From assembly GCF_021976095.1 (NCBI RefSeq), contig NW_025813447.1:496001-560000 (forward strand): DNA of 64,000 nt. The letters run 5' to 3'. Numbering within the stretch: the first letter of the stretch is position 1; every line of letters starts with the position of its first letter. The DNA is from Xenia sp. Carnegie-2017. Its lineage: Eukaryota; Cnidaria; Anthozoa; Malacalcyonacea; Xeniidae. The position numbers and the translations under genes are program-made. Positions 33,060 through 46,000 of the stretch are shown one piece after another. The notes beneath the pieces were generated by a model. The model was not told where the DNA came from. It saw only the letters and a program-made list of their open reading frames with translations, and made no database searches.

Positions 33060-34484
33060 AGTTAAGCGTCTTAATACAACAATGATGAAATAGAATTGGT
33101 AAATATAACTTCTCACAAAGCAAGTATATTGCCTTCGAGCGCTATTTTCGTGGTAATTTCATTTTTGTGTGAAAATGCACATCAACTTTCGACGAATCTA
33201 TATCAAACTTAATATAAACTGACAAAATTTGTGATACCAACAGAGCACTGTACAATATGGAACTTGAGGTTATTAAATTCAAATCAATAAGTAAACATTT
33301 TAAAGTATGCTCCTGTCGCCCATGCATACTAATGTCCTCTTTGTACTTTTGTTTATACGAACTTCCGTATTTCACCTTAAATGGAGCCTATTTAAAAAAC
33401 AGTTAAGATGCTTTTCATTTTATCAAACTTTAACAAAGGCAACCATCATTTATTGTGCAATTCATCGCGAGTATAAAACAAGAAAAAGGTTCAAAGTTCT
33501 AGGTAAAAGGTTCACAGTTCTAGGTAATTCTTCAATGTCCACGTTTGTCATAAAAAAATTACAATGAGCGATAAGTAGAGCGGCAAGCCAATTGATTTAT
33601 TACTGTAAATGCTAATTTCCTCAGCTAAATCTTGTATAGTTAAATTTACATAGTACAATGGCTGGTTAAGCTATTAAAAGTCTAGCTGTAGAAATCAATT
33701 CAGTGTGACAGAACACACTTAAGAAAAAGTGTGCGCTGTACAGCATTCACTGGCACGTAGACCTTGCATATTATTGTTTGTAAGAATCGTAACATATCCT
33801 AACTTCTACCACAATTCTCATCTTCAATGTTCATAAATGTTCTATTACTTCATACATATGTCCACATATGTCTCATGACTTTATTACCAAAGTAACGTTT
33901 TGATACAGGCGATAACATTTTAAAGAAATATACTTCGTATATGACAGTTGATTGATACAGTGGAACCTCTACTTATAGGGACATCTCCCGTAAGCGGACA
34001 CCGTTTTTGGGTCCTTACCAATAAATTATTACCTTTCATAAGTTCAACACCGTTCATGAGCGAACACCCCCCCGTATGCTGACAAACGTCATGGTCCCAG
34101 AAGGTGCTCGCTTACGTGTGTTTACAAGCTTACTTTTTAGTGATGTCTGAAATACGCGACAATGGAAGTAAGCTTGAAAAAAGCACTTGAAGTTTTATTG
34201 ATATAAAATTTTTCATTTGTTGAGAGTTCTATGACGTCATGCACAATTTGGAAGTACTAGTCTCCCCGTCCATGGTACATCAATTCTCATCCCCCTCCTG
34301 TAAAAATTCACGTCTCTACAGCGTTTACCCCAGTCAGAGTTGCTGAATTATTCCCAAAAAACTGATTACATAAAAATCTCTATATTACACATCTACATTC
34401 GTTAAAAAATTGTTTTTAATTGACTTAGCGTTAACGGCGGGGTAAAGGATGTTCAAAATAACATACTTTGTCTTCGTTTTCCTG
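33060..34484. other. Intergenic stretch between four-pass gene and kinase
   Basis: No gene seen. Contains promoter sequence for the four-pass gene, a small repeat AAAGGTTCAAAGTTCTAGGT near 33485-33525 and a transposon fragment at 33958. Open frames here (for example around 33142-33375) lack splice or composition support. Confidence 0.5.
33958..34135 (+). mobile_element. pogo/Tigger-like DNA transposon end fragment
   Basis: Begins CAGTGGAACCTC right after TA, the standard start of pogo/Tigger-type (Tc1/mariner superfamily) elements, and continues with GTAAGCGGACACC-like sequence and a mirrored GCTCGCTTACG near 34112-34122. The opposite terminus is not found, so it is a remnant. Confidence 0.45.
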
Positions 34485-37400
34485 TCAATAAACAGTGTTT
34501 GGAACTGTAAGATAAAATACAAAAACGTTATACGAGAATGAGAGAACGCATCTTACCCATAGTTGAACGACCCAAACTTGTATTTCCAGGATCTTTAGAT
34601 AGTTTTACACCATTCAATGTAAAAATTGATTGATCTAGTGAAGAAATCAGAATAGAAATACACTGAGAATTGTCTCGTTAGTAAATTCATGAAGTCACTA
34701 TGTAAGATTAACGTCTGACAATAATTAAATACAACGTATTAACACACGATTTGACTTCACAAATTCAAAGTTACACAACGTATTAACATATGATTAAACT
34801 TCACAAATTCAAAGTTACACAACGTATTAACACAGATCAAAGTTCACACCTTCAAAGTTACACAACGTATTAACACAGATCAAACTTCACACCTTCAAAG
34901 TTACACAACGTATTAACACAGATCAAACTTCACACCTTCAAAGTTACACAACGTATTAACACAGGATCAAACGTCTCATCTTGAACATTACACAATGTAT
35001 GTTTGAGTAACAGAAGCTATAATTAACACAGCAATTATAAACACCCTATGACTTACCATCTTTCAAAGTTTCAGCTCCCTTTCCCAGCGGTTTAAAATAA
35101 GAATGTTTCATGGCTTTTTCTGCAGAACTTCTATTGATTGCAACATACTATGAAAAAAAAGAAAAAAGGATAGTTATTTCACAACAAAGAAGAATTTTCT
35201 AGTTTATAAATGATCACAGCTACCTCTAAAAATCCTGAAAGTAAATTTAATCCATCTCCATCGAGCCTGTATGATGTATAAATTATGTTATTTAAGAAAT
35301 AAATGATGTTTACTGTGTTAGTGCACAGGCTTATGTTAGAAAGAACTGCAGAGAACATAAGTGCACATGTTCGAAAGTTCTCACAAACGTCTCCGAGGTT
35401 TGCATAAGCCAGTGTGAACACAATAAAGTAAAAACAATTAAAACATCTAATGCAAAATTTAAAACAAATCTTTTGATTTTTCCTATGTATAAAATTTATT
35501 GATGATTGAAGTTCAACATTTCTAAGAGGGATGTATAATTATTAAAAAATCTCTAGAAGTTTTAAGTTTCTCATTTGGTTGCAAGCAAAGATTATAACAA
35601 TAACATTGATATAAAAGATTGAAAGTCAAAGATTGGCTAGTTAGGTTTTCCAGATACATAAAGGGATTTCAAGGGATCATTTCCGTTCATACCTTGGTGA
35701 ATGATTAATCAATGGTTGAGGTGGAAAGTCAGGAAAATTTCCTAGAAAATAAAAAGATAGGACGGAGGGGTCAACTAATGGATTTTCACTGATTGCTTCA
35801 AGACATAAACATGATAAAATTTATACCTTTCTTAAAATTGATGTTATCTTGTATTCCAGGCCAAACATTTTCATTTGGACAACCAAGGAGCTGTGACATA
35901 AACATAGAAACCAAGAAATTTAATAAAAAATTCGACCTTCTAATCAAAACAATTTGACTTTCTAATCAAAACAATTTGCTCACCTTGAAAATAAGATTTA
36001 ACTGTTCATCTGCTGTTCCACCAGGGAACATAGGCCTGCCAGTGGCCATCTCAAAAAATATACACCCCACACCCCTGCAACAAAAATATCATTATATTTG
36101 TACAGGGGGGTATACATGTAATAGAGAAGATAAAACTTACCACATATCAATAGACATATTGTATTCAGTAGATCCTAATAACACATCTGGAGGTCGATAC
36201 CTAATCAAAATAAATAAATTATGATATACAGTGACGATGACATGACCAGTGTATGATAATGATAAAACATACAATATGCGAACCCAGTAAACATACCATA
36301 AAGTCACGACCTCATTGGAATACGTTTTAGTGGGAACTGACTTTGCTCTTGCTAAACCTAAACAAACAAAAACAATGAGAAACATATTCTTCAAAAGTTT
36401 ATGAATTGCAAAACAGATTTAACAATTTGACTTAAAAAATTATATCTTTCAAGCCTGGATGGTTCCTAGCAAATTGCACGTCCAAACTTTGTGAATAAAC
36501 AAAAATATTCAACAAATTGTGAATATTTATTTTCCTTATAATCTTGCTAAGCAAGATGGAGAAAACAGTTTTCCAACCCACCAAAATCTGCCAACTTGAG
36601 TTCTCCCTTATCATTAATTAATAAATTCTGAGGTTTCAAATCCCTAAAAATTATGTCAATGAAAACAATAAATACACATAGATTTATGTCTAGTATTGAG
36701 AAGACTTGTTGAGTTTTATTTCAAAGTAAACACCAACCTATGAAGGACTTTCCTGCTGTGACAATAATGTAGACCTCGTAGCAGTTGAAATAAAAATAAC
36801 TAAAAAATAAAATAATATAAAAAATAAATTATGCTGAAATTTCATAACAGGATTCCCAAAGGATTTGATGATTTCCTCAAGAGATTGCATTTCTTGTTCA
36901 TCTCTAGACTTCCCAATAAAGATTAGAGGATTCCCATTAAAGATTACAGGATTCCTGTATTAAGATTAAAGGGTTAGTGTTAAAGATTAGAGGGTTAGTG
37001 TTATAAATTAGAGGAATCCTGTTAAATATTAGAGGTTCCCAGATACAACTAGATTGGAGTTAAAGATTAGAGAGTTATAGTTAAAGATTAGTTGTGAAGA
37101 ATTAGAGCATTCTTGCAGAACACTAAAATTAGTGCTAAATAAAAATATTAGATAGTATTAAAAACACAAAGATTGCTATTAAATATTAGTGTTAATGATT
37201 AAAGAATTACTCTTTAAGATTGAAGGATTGATGTTAAAGATTAGATGATTAATTCGAACAAGTAGAAGATTGATGTTAAAGATTAAAGGACACCTGTTAA
37301 AGATTAAATGACATGTGTTAAAGAATACAAGATACAAAAGATCAAATAGTTTAGAAACAGTCTCCCATACCCTAACATTATTCATGCTTAATATGCCACC

Positions 37401-39272
37401 ACAGTCATCCATATAAGACTTTAAATCTTTCTCCTAAAAAAACCAATCAATGTTGAAAGGCAAGCTATAAATTGAATGTCTAAGTAGTTTTAAATTCCTT
37501 ACCAAATATTCAAAAACAAGAGTGAGAGCATTAATTGTATGAACAGTATCATGAAGGGTAACAATGTTGGCATGTTTTAAGTCCTTTAACAGCGACACTA
37601 TATCAATAATAAATGTGCATATATCATCACACAAGACAAATTAGCCAGATAATAAAGTATATCCTATTGAAATCAATGTTAGTTGTATTTCAACACACCT
37701 TCTCTTATTGCTGTGCATGGAGCACCCTCTTCGTGTTCAAGACGGATCTCTTTCAATGCAACAATAACATCAGAAAGCCTTTGTAATGACAAAAGAAACA
37801 TTAACTAATGACAAAAGATTAAATTAAAACTTATGCATAATATAAAAAACCTGCTTTTTCCTTTAAAAACTGTAGCATATGTTCCCTGAAGACAAACAAT
37901 AAAAAGGCTGTGCATGTTTGTTTTAATCATCATAATAAAAATAAGCACTTTATAACACTCACCTCTCCAAGTTTATCTAACTTCGTGTATGTCTCACTTT
38001 TACCAAAACCAATTTCTGACTAAAAAAATAAAGCTGAAGATTAACTGAAATTCTTCTTTTAAAATAAAATATAATTTTTCTTACCAAGGAAAGTCGTCTT
38101 TCAGTTCTTGACATTTTTTCATCAAGCGGAGGGCTAACAACTTTGTTTTTATGCTTTGATTTTGGAGAGACACCATTGATCATATTAAGAGCAGGAAGAG
38201 ACAGCCGTTTTGTCAATTTTAGCTTGCCTTCCTAAAAAACAACATGAAAAAATGAAACAAAGTTTTGCCTGCTGAAAACATTTCAATGATTCTGTTCCTG
38301 ACCGTTTTTGATCGTTGTCTTGGTAAGTTGTCTTTAAAGGTAGGAGATATTTGGTCTGATGTGTTGATATTGTCTTCTGACTTGCCATGCATATATGCAG
38401 TTTGGAAACCTAGATTGTTATTATATTAATAGAATAGAATATTATTTTATGATAAATTATGACACAACAATTCTATTCAAGTGTTCAAAAAACACAATAG
38501 ACTAGGCAAACAAATTTCATAATAGTAAACATAAAATTATACATAACTAACTAATGTGAGAAATAATGAAAAAACATATGAGATTGTTGGATAAAAAATA
38601 CTTTGCTCCTGTATTTAATATAAAGACAAATTTTTCAGGATTATATCTTCATACTACTGATTTAACCTTATACCTATTTTATCGCATGGAAACGCAGCAT
38701 GAATGAATTAAACAGCCTACGTATGCATAAATGAAATGTGTGAATTCTAGATTATACGTAGAATAGCATCGTTCTTAAATTCCCGTTTGATGATATTCAT
38801 AGTTAAGTGAGCGTCTGTTTACAAACTGTCTCGAATGAATGTCAAAACCCACGCGTTTTTGTCTGCATTAGAAGTCGCTGTCTGAATGCCTATCTATCTT
38901 AATCATACTATATTTAAAATGAACTTTTTCATTAACGACCAACTTAAATACCTTCACCTGCAGTAAAACAATCATCGAAGAGAAGTCAGATAAAGGCAAG
39001 GAAGACTTTAAATTTGATTGAATTTGTACATCAAAACACTTGAAATTTAATAACCAAAAAAAAAACTTGTCGATAAAACTGCAAATAAAGCAGGCTGTCA
39101 TATATACGATGTTTGCCAAACAGAAAAAATACTAACCGCCGTTTTTATGACCATTTTCAGTTCCATCTTCTCTGCCAAAGGTTTCGGCATGTTCTTCGAT
39201 GGTTTCTGTTATGTCGAATTGTCGAGAACGATTTGACTCAGAAAATGAAAAAGCTCGTTTAAATTTTCTCAT
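34485..39272 (-). CDS. PCTAIRE-type cyclin-dependent kinase (CDK16/17/18 family)
   Basis: Nineteen exons splice in frame to 466 aa: 39137-39272, 38303-38409, 38085-38231, 37963-38019, 37851-37885, 37699-37778, 37503-37597, 37371-37433, 36738-36799, 36582-36643, 36297-36357, 36141-36200, 35984-36074, 35827-35890, 35693-35741, 35224-35266, 35057-35147, 34557-34634, 34485-34504. The N-terminal region keeps the family phosphosite block KRLSLPA and RRLSLSEIGFGK. Kinase motifs in order: [11 protein letters not shown] glycine loop, [21 protein letters not shown] (split here: [20 protein letters not shown]) with the namesake PCTAIRE helix at 37700-37720, [10 protein letters not shown] catalytic loop, DFGLARAK, and [21 protein letters not shown]. 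It is a Ser/Thr kinase acting with cyclin Y in vertebrates, in vesicle traffic and spermatogenesis. The tail ends STMVPNTVY. Intact and complete. Confidence 0.95.
34750..34985. repeat. 43-bp tandem repeat in kinase intron
   Basis: About five units of 43 bp containing ACACAACGTATTAACACAGA and CTTCACACCTTCAAAGTT, in the intron before exon 18. Confidence 0.85.
35290..35450. mobile_element. Short TIR element, copy 1 (copy 2 at about 52075-52262)
   Basis: Imperfect inverted ends (AAGAAATAAATGATGTTT then CTGTGTTAGTGCACAGG on the left; complement of GCATAAGCCAGTGTGAACAC on the right) bound a segment of roughly 160 bp in a kinase intron. The same structure sits in a FANCD2 intron. It is a MITE-like family; superfamily not clear. 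Confidence 0.55.
36955..37335. repeat. Degenerate ~22-bp repeat, kinase intron
   Basis: Loose tandem copies of TTAAAGATTAGAGGGTTAGT in the intron between the exon ending MNNVR and the exon starting LFLFQLL. Strongly diverged between units. Confidence 0.75.
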
Positions 39273-40081
39273 GACCACGGAGTCGAGATATTTGAATTGC
39301 GTTCATCAGTTCAAGAGATTTCGAAACCTGACAAATACAAAAAGACATGTGAATGTTTACGATAGAAAAGCATCTATACAGTACCAACTATTTACTTTAT
39401 TTCATAATCACGATAAACAACGAAAGGAAAAAGATTCAAAAGGCGATACGATGTTAGTTTGTGTATTATAGGAACCGGGGAAACGGTAATACAAACATTC
39501 CTAGTAAAAAATCTACCAAAGAGACAAATTTTGAGGCAACGACCAACCACAAAAATGCTATTCAAATTTCGGTATTGTTTCAAGAGTAAGCCACTGAAGT
39601 ACTTGCTACGGGAATTTAGTATTTAGTATCAAAAAACGGCTATTTTTCGCCTGCTTATAGTCATTAATTGTTTATTTACAAAACCAATTTGATTTACAAG
39701 CAACATGTACAAGCGTAGCAGCGCACTAACCTTAGAAATTGTTTGAAAAATCCTACACTATTGTTTATTTTCATCGTTCTTTCTTCGCTTGCAGTTGAGA
39801 CTGCAGCTATGTCACGTGACCATCTTTCTCCAAGGATGAAATTTTAGGAGAATAGCGGACATATTTCTTTCACATCGGCTTTTATTTCATGACCAAAATG
39901 AAATATTAATTCAGTGCAAAGCGAAAGCAAAACTCTGAAAAGTGCTTCGGACAAGTTGGAAAGCAGATAGTTCTGCTTTTTTTCAAACCATTTTAAAACA
40001 CTTAAAGAATTTAAGCAATTTTTCCGTCTCGTCTATGCAATTTTAATTTTTCTCACACTAAAATGAGTTGCAAAATAACGT
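39273..40081. other. Intergenic, kinase promoter side
   Basis: Between the kinase start codon and the FANCD2 stop codon. It should hold the kinase promoter and the FANCD2 3' UTR. No further gene supported. Confidence 0.5.
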
Positions 40082-43000
40082 TCAATAGCTTTCGCTGCTA
40101 CAACCATCATCTTCATCATCGAGCTCACCACCTAATAACGTCACGTGATGTTTAAGTAACAAGTGACAAAGTGGTTACAAGAGACAATGAAAATGTCTAC
40201 CTTTATCTGCACTGACCAAACTTTCATTTTCATCGTTGCTCTAAAGAAATGAAATTATCTATGTTATTTGCAGTCAAGTTTGTTTGCTTTAACACAACTT
40301 GTAGTATACCAGGAAAATGAACAAAATCAACATGAAGAAGTTCTTGAATTATTTAATTTTATAAAATAAAATATTGTTCGTTACTTTTTCTTCTTCTATT
40401 CTGCTATCGTCACCACACTCGTCCCCACTCCCTTCAGATGACCCTTCTTCCCCTTTACTTTTCAATGATTGCTGGGACATGATTTCGTGTCCCTGAAGAT
40501 CACGGTTCTTAAGATTTCCTATCCAGAATGCCTCGGGGCATTGGTTAACCGCTAACATCGCCTGAAATTTAAATATCCGTAAGTGAAATATTCTAAAACC
40601 GAAGTTATGTTACACAAGAAGTTTAGACAGTAGCTTTTTGCTAAAGATAGAGCGAAGTCTTCCAAAATTTCATATTGTTACAAAACTCGTCTTAAAAAAT
40701 GAAATGAAACCATTGATTTCCTTTACCTTGACACGAAATACGAATGTTTCCAAAGATTTCTTCAGAGCTGGAACATGATTCGTCAAGGAAACATCTTTTG
40801 AAACCTAAAAAAAGATAAAAACATTAATTCATCATAAAATGCATTTTTTAAGCAATAAATTAATATCCTTAGGTATCCTTATTTACCTTCGAATGTCCAC
40901 AAATATGCTGGAGGCATCTTGTACTTTGTTGAAATAGTTTCAACAATCCATTAATGTCATCCTAAACAAAGATAGAAATTCCTTTCAAAGTAATATAAAA
41001 TTATTACGAGTTACTGAATACAGTTTGCCAACCTTGCAGATACGTAAAAGTACATCTAGCGCAGGCATTCCTTGGCTTACAAACGTTTCCACAAAGAAAC
41101 GACCAAACTATAACGAGAAAGTGAAAACAAACAAGATTTCACAGTTATAAAAATACAGCAAAATAAAGAGGCCATCCTTAGTTAACGTTACCTTAAGTAC
41201 GGTGGCCAACACTGTTCTATGTTCAAATGCCTTAAGAATAAACGGCAAGAGGTAATTCAGATATCACAAATGAAACTAATTTTATGAAAAAATGGACAAT
41301 AAAAATTCATGTTGTACCTTGACAAGATTAACTAAGATATGAAACAAACGAACAGCAACATTTATAACGACAAGTCTTTCTTTCTTCACCTGAATAAAAA
41401 AATATACAACCAAACAGTTAACCGCATCTGACTTTATTATCCACGAAATAAACGAAATTCAAAAACCTCTAGCGAATCAGTTCCTTTGATTGGTTCAGAC
41501 TGAGATTGTTTAAAATATGTCACCAAACACTCAAGCATCGATTTATAATAAGTGGGAAAAGATGACCTAAACACACGACATGGTGTTTATAAACAAAAGA
41601 TAAATATTTTTATGTTTTTATGTTGACTTACGTACCTTGTCAACGTTGGTAATGTTTTTGAAGAAGTCCTCACTAATTCATCATCTAAGAGCTCAGGTAT
41701 TGCTTTCGTCGTTATTTCTTCAATGATGGAAGATGGATCTTTTGCACCAAGAATGTAATGTCTATATCAACGAAATTTTTAATCTCTTAGAACTGTAGAG
41801 CAATGTTCAATCACCGTGCATTCAATAGTCGAGATCGTACTTAAGTAAAAAGTGAAGACTTTCGTTGTACTTAGCGCCTTGTTCCCGTTCACCGCTAAAT
41901 TGAAGCCACTCTTGTTTTAAAAACTGTCCACATACAGGTGCTACAACATAAGCATATTTTAGAATAAGGGACGGATTAAATAAGTAAGATATCAAATTGA
42001 GAAAGGAAAATAAAAATGGTAAACATTAAAAGATTAAACTGTTATACTGACTCACACACGGATAAATTGTCTTCTTTTGATTTGTCTTTTATTGCTCCGA
42101 GAAGTTTAACCAACGTTACAGCGGTATCGATGGACGGTAATGTCGTTGAGAACTGTTCGACATAATGAAAGGCTTGGCTACATCAAAGATCATTAAAAGT
42201 CATGCTTTATAAAATACAAAGTTAAAATTCTGCAAATAAGATATCAACGCGACAATAAACTTTCAATGATTCCTTACCGCACAAGTTCATCGTAGTTTAA
42301 CTGTGTCCTTCTAGAAATCTTCGTCCTTGAATTCAAAACTTCAAACGCAGATTTGAGATGTTGAATGTTGTTTGAATTGAAACCAGACCTAAATATTTTA
42401 GTGATGAAATTTAAACAACAGTATTCAAAAGAAACTGAAGGAGAAACCTAAATTTATTTTCCTTTCAAGAATGACAAACAAACTACATTACCAAGAAAAA
42501 AACTGAGTCATGGATGAAAAAACTCGTTGAAAACACAACGACATCAATTTCATTTCATCTGTATCACAACCAGGTCCATCAATGACACCATCATTTCTTT
42601 CATTTAAGTCTTGAAAGAAAGCACTAGTGGTCTCAAGATGTCGACAGAGGTCTGGGAACAAGTTGAGGACACACAAAATGATTTCATCCGATGTCTTTTG
42701 TGAGATATGAGAATATCCAATTTTGTTATGTTGATGAAACTATGAAAAGAGAAAAAACATAAACTTTAGACAATGGTATCCTGCATGCTTGATAACAATT
42801 TCTTTATGATGATAAGAGATAGATAACTTACTAGTATGGGATACACCTAAGCAACATTGGATACACCTAAGCAATAAGGGATGTACCTAAGTAATATGGG
42901 ATGTACCTAAGCAACCTTAGATACACCTAAGCAATATGGGTTGTACCTAAGTAATATGGGATATATCTAAGCAACATTAGATACACCTAAGGAATATGGG

Positions 43001-46000
43001 ATATACCTAAGTAATATGGGATATACCAGAGCAACATTGGATGCACCTAAGTAATACGGGATAAAACTCAGCATTAAGGGATGTACCTGAGTAATATGGG
43101 ATATACCTTAGTAATATGAGATACACCAAAGTCATATGGGATATATCTAAGTAATATGGGAAATACCTTGGTAACGTGAGATATACCTTGGTAATGTGGG
43201 ATATACCTTGGTAATGTGGGATATACCTTGGTAATGTGGGCTTTCGTTGATAAAGAATATTCTAGTTTGTCGGCAAGATCATCGAGAAGAAAATATAAGT
43301 GCGAAGCTTGTAGTTGTAAACTTTCAATTTTCTACAAAGTTATAAAGTAGAAAGGAAAGTTTTAAAACGTGAAAAATAATTAAATTATTGAATATATATA
43401 CTTCGGTGTTACTATTTTCATGAAGAACAGCTTTCGATACGAAGCCACACTTTAGCATTTCAAATACGCTCAAATCCAGTTCCCTAAACATATAAATCAT
43501 ACATACAAGATACAGCGCATGCCTGTTATAATGACAATAAATGTAGCTGACACTACCTAAAACTAATAAATACCTAAAAAAAGCGCGGTATTTTGACGAC
43601 GTATAAACATTTGATTGGGTTGAGTTTTTCTTTTCCGACTTGTTTTCAACGACTGTTGTATCTTCATTGTCTAGCGTCTCTTTCTCCATCGGCTCCTGTA
43701 CACATGAAATAAGGAACATAAGAGAACACATTTCGGCCAAAATCATTTTTAAACAAGAATAGGATAGAAAACCTCTTCTATTGATGTTTTATCATTGCTG
43801 TTATCGCTGCTTTTATTTCTATTGAAGACAATTTTCAAACACAATTTGATATACAATTCTAGACAGTTGATGTCGTTGTTTCAAAATCAACAGAAAACAA
43901 ACTCTCGTACTTAGGCTTCCCAGTGCGATTTCGTTTACTGCTAGTTTTGGAGTCAGTCTTTAAATATGTTTCATCCATGTCAAAATGGACAACAGGTGGT
44001 TGAAATGCGGGAGTATCTAAAAATAAAACTAAACCTTAAACATATCTCTGTTTTAAATGTTCAACACGTTATTCAATTTCTTTAAAAGTAACTTCCATTT
44101 GTCGTATTTAATACATTACTAACTACCTTTGAGACAGCTTTCCAACATCTTTTGTAAGTTAGTAATTATGTCTAAACGTTTTATTGTTTTTTCCTTCATG
44201 TCCAACTCGGTCTCCGTCGAGAACGCGTTGATCAACTAAAATATTTCCAATTCTTCTGATTTTTCATCCAATTAAGTCGTAAGTGAAAGTTTTCTAAGAA
44301 AAGCAACTTGCCTCTCTGAACCAGTTTATACAAAAGAATAAAGAGCTACAGATCAACTCACGATCTGATAACGAAAGTTTTGTGAATCTACACATTATTT
44401 CCTTCATGTTGAACATCACAACAGGACAGCCTAAAATATTCAAAACATCTCTATAGACAACATCTCTATAGACAACATCTCTATAGAAAACATCTCTATA
44501 GACAACATCTCTATAGAAAACATCTCTATAGACAACATCTCTATAGACAACATCTCTATAGACAACATCTCTATAGACAACATCTCTATAGACAACATCT
44601 CTATAGACAACATCTCCATAGACAACATCTCTATAGACAACATCTCTATAGACAACATCTCTATAGACAACATCTCTATAGAAAACATCTCCATAGACAA
44701 CATCTCTATAGACAACATCTCATAGAAACATTCTAGACAACATCTCCATAGACAACATCTCTATGACAACATCTCTATAGACACATCTCTATAGACAACA
44801 TCTCTATAGACAACATCTCTATAGACAACATCTCTATAGACAACATCTCTATAGAAAACATCTCCATAGACAACATCTCTATAGACAACATCTCTATAGA
44901 CAACATCTCTATAGACAACATCTCTATAGACAACATCTCTATAGACAACATCTCTATAGACAACATCTCTAGACAACATCTCTATAGAAACATCTCCATA
45001 GACAACATCTCTATAGACAACATCTCTATAGAAAACATCTCCATAGACAACATCTCTATAGACAACATCTCTATAGACAACATCTCTATAGAAAACATCT
45101 CTATAGACAACATCTCCATAGACAACATCTCTAGACAACATCTCTATAGACAACATCTCTATAGACAACATCTCTATAGACAACATCTATAGACAACATC
45201 TCTATAGACAACATCTCCATAGACAACATCTCTATAGACAACATCTCTATAGACAACATCTCTATGACAACATCTCTATAGACACATCTCTATAGACAAC
45301 ATCTCTATAGACAACATCTCTATAGAAAACATCTCCATAGACAACATCTCTATAGACAACATCTCTATAGACAACATCTCTATAGACAACATCTCTATAG
45401 ACAACATCTCTATAGACAACATCTCTATAGACAACATCTCTATAGACAACATCTCTATAGAAACATCTCCATAGACAACATCTCTATAGACAACATCTCT
45501 ATAGAAACATCTCCATAGACAACATCTCTATAGACAACATCTCTATAGACAACATCTCTATAGACAACATCTATAGACAACATCTCCATAGACAACATCT
45601 CTAGACAAGACAACATCTCTATAGACAACATCTCTATAGACAACATCTCTATAGACAACATCTCTATAGACAACATCTCCATAGACAACATCTCTATAGA
45701 CAACATCTCTATAGACAACATCTCTATAGACAACATCTCTATAGACAACATCTCTATAGACAACATCTCTATAGACAACATCTCTATAGACAACATCTCT
45801 ATAGAAAACATCTCCATAGACAACATCTCTATAGACAACATCTCTATAGAAAACATCTCCATAGACAACATCTCTATAGACAACATCTCTATAGACAACA
45901 TCTCTATAGAAAACATTTCTATAGACAACATCTCCATAGACAACATCTCTATAGACAACATCTCTATAGACAACATCTCTATAGACAACATCTCTATAGA

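Noticed and set aside
33142-33375. 77-codon frame as an upstream exon of the four-pass protein
   Set aside because: No donor that joins in phase to the first transmembrane exon, and the ATG at 33059 is adequate.
36955-37335. Telomere-like TTAG/GGGTTAG sequence
   Set aside because: Irregular AAAGATTAGAGGGTTAGT units, not a perfect hexamer array; intronic minisatellite.
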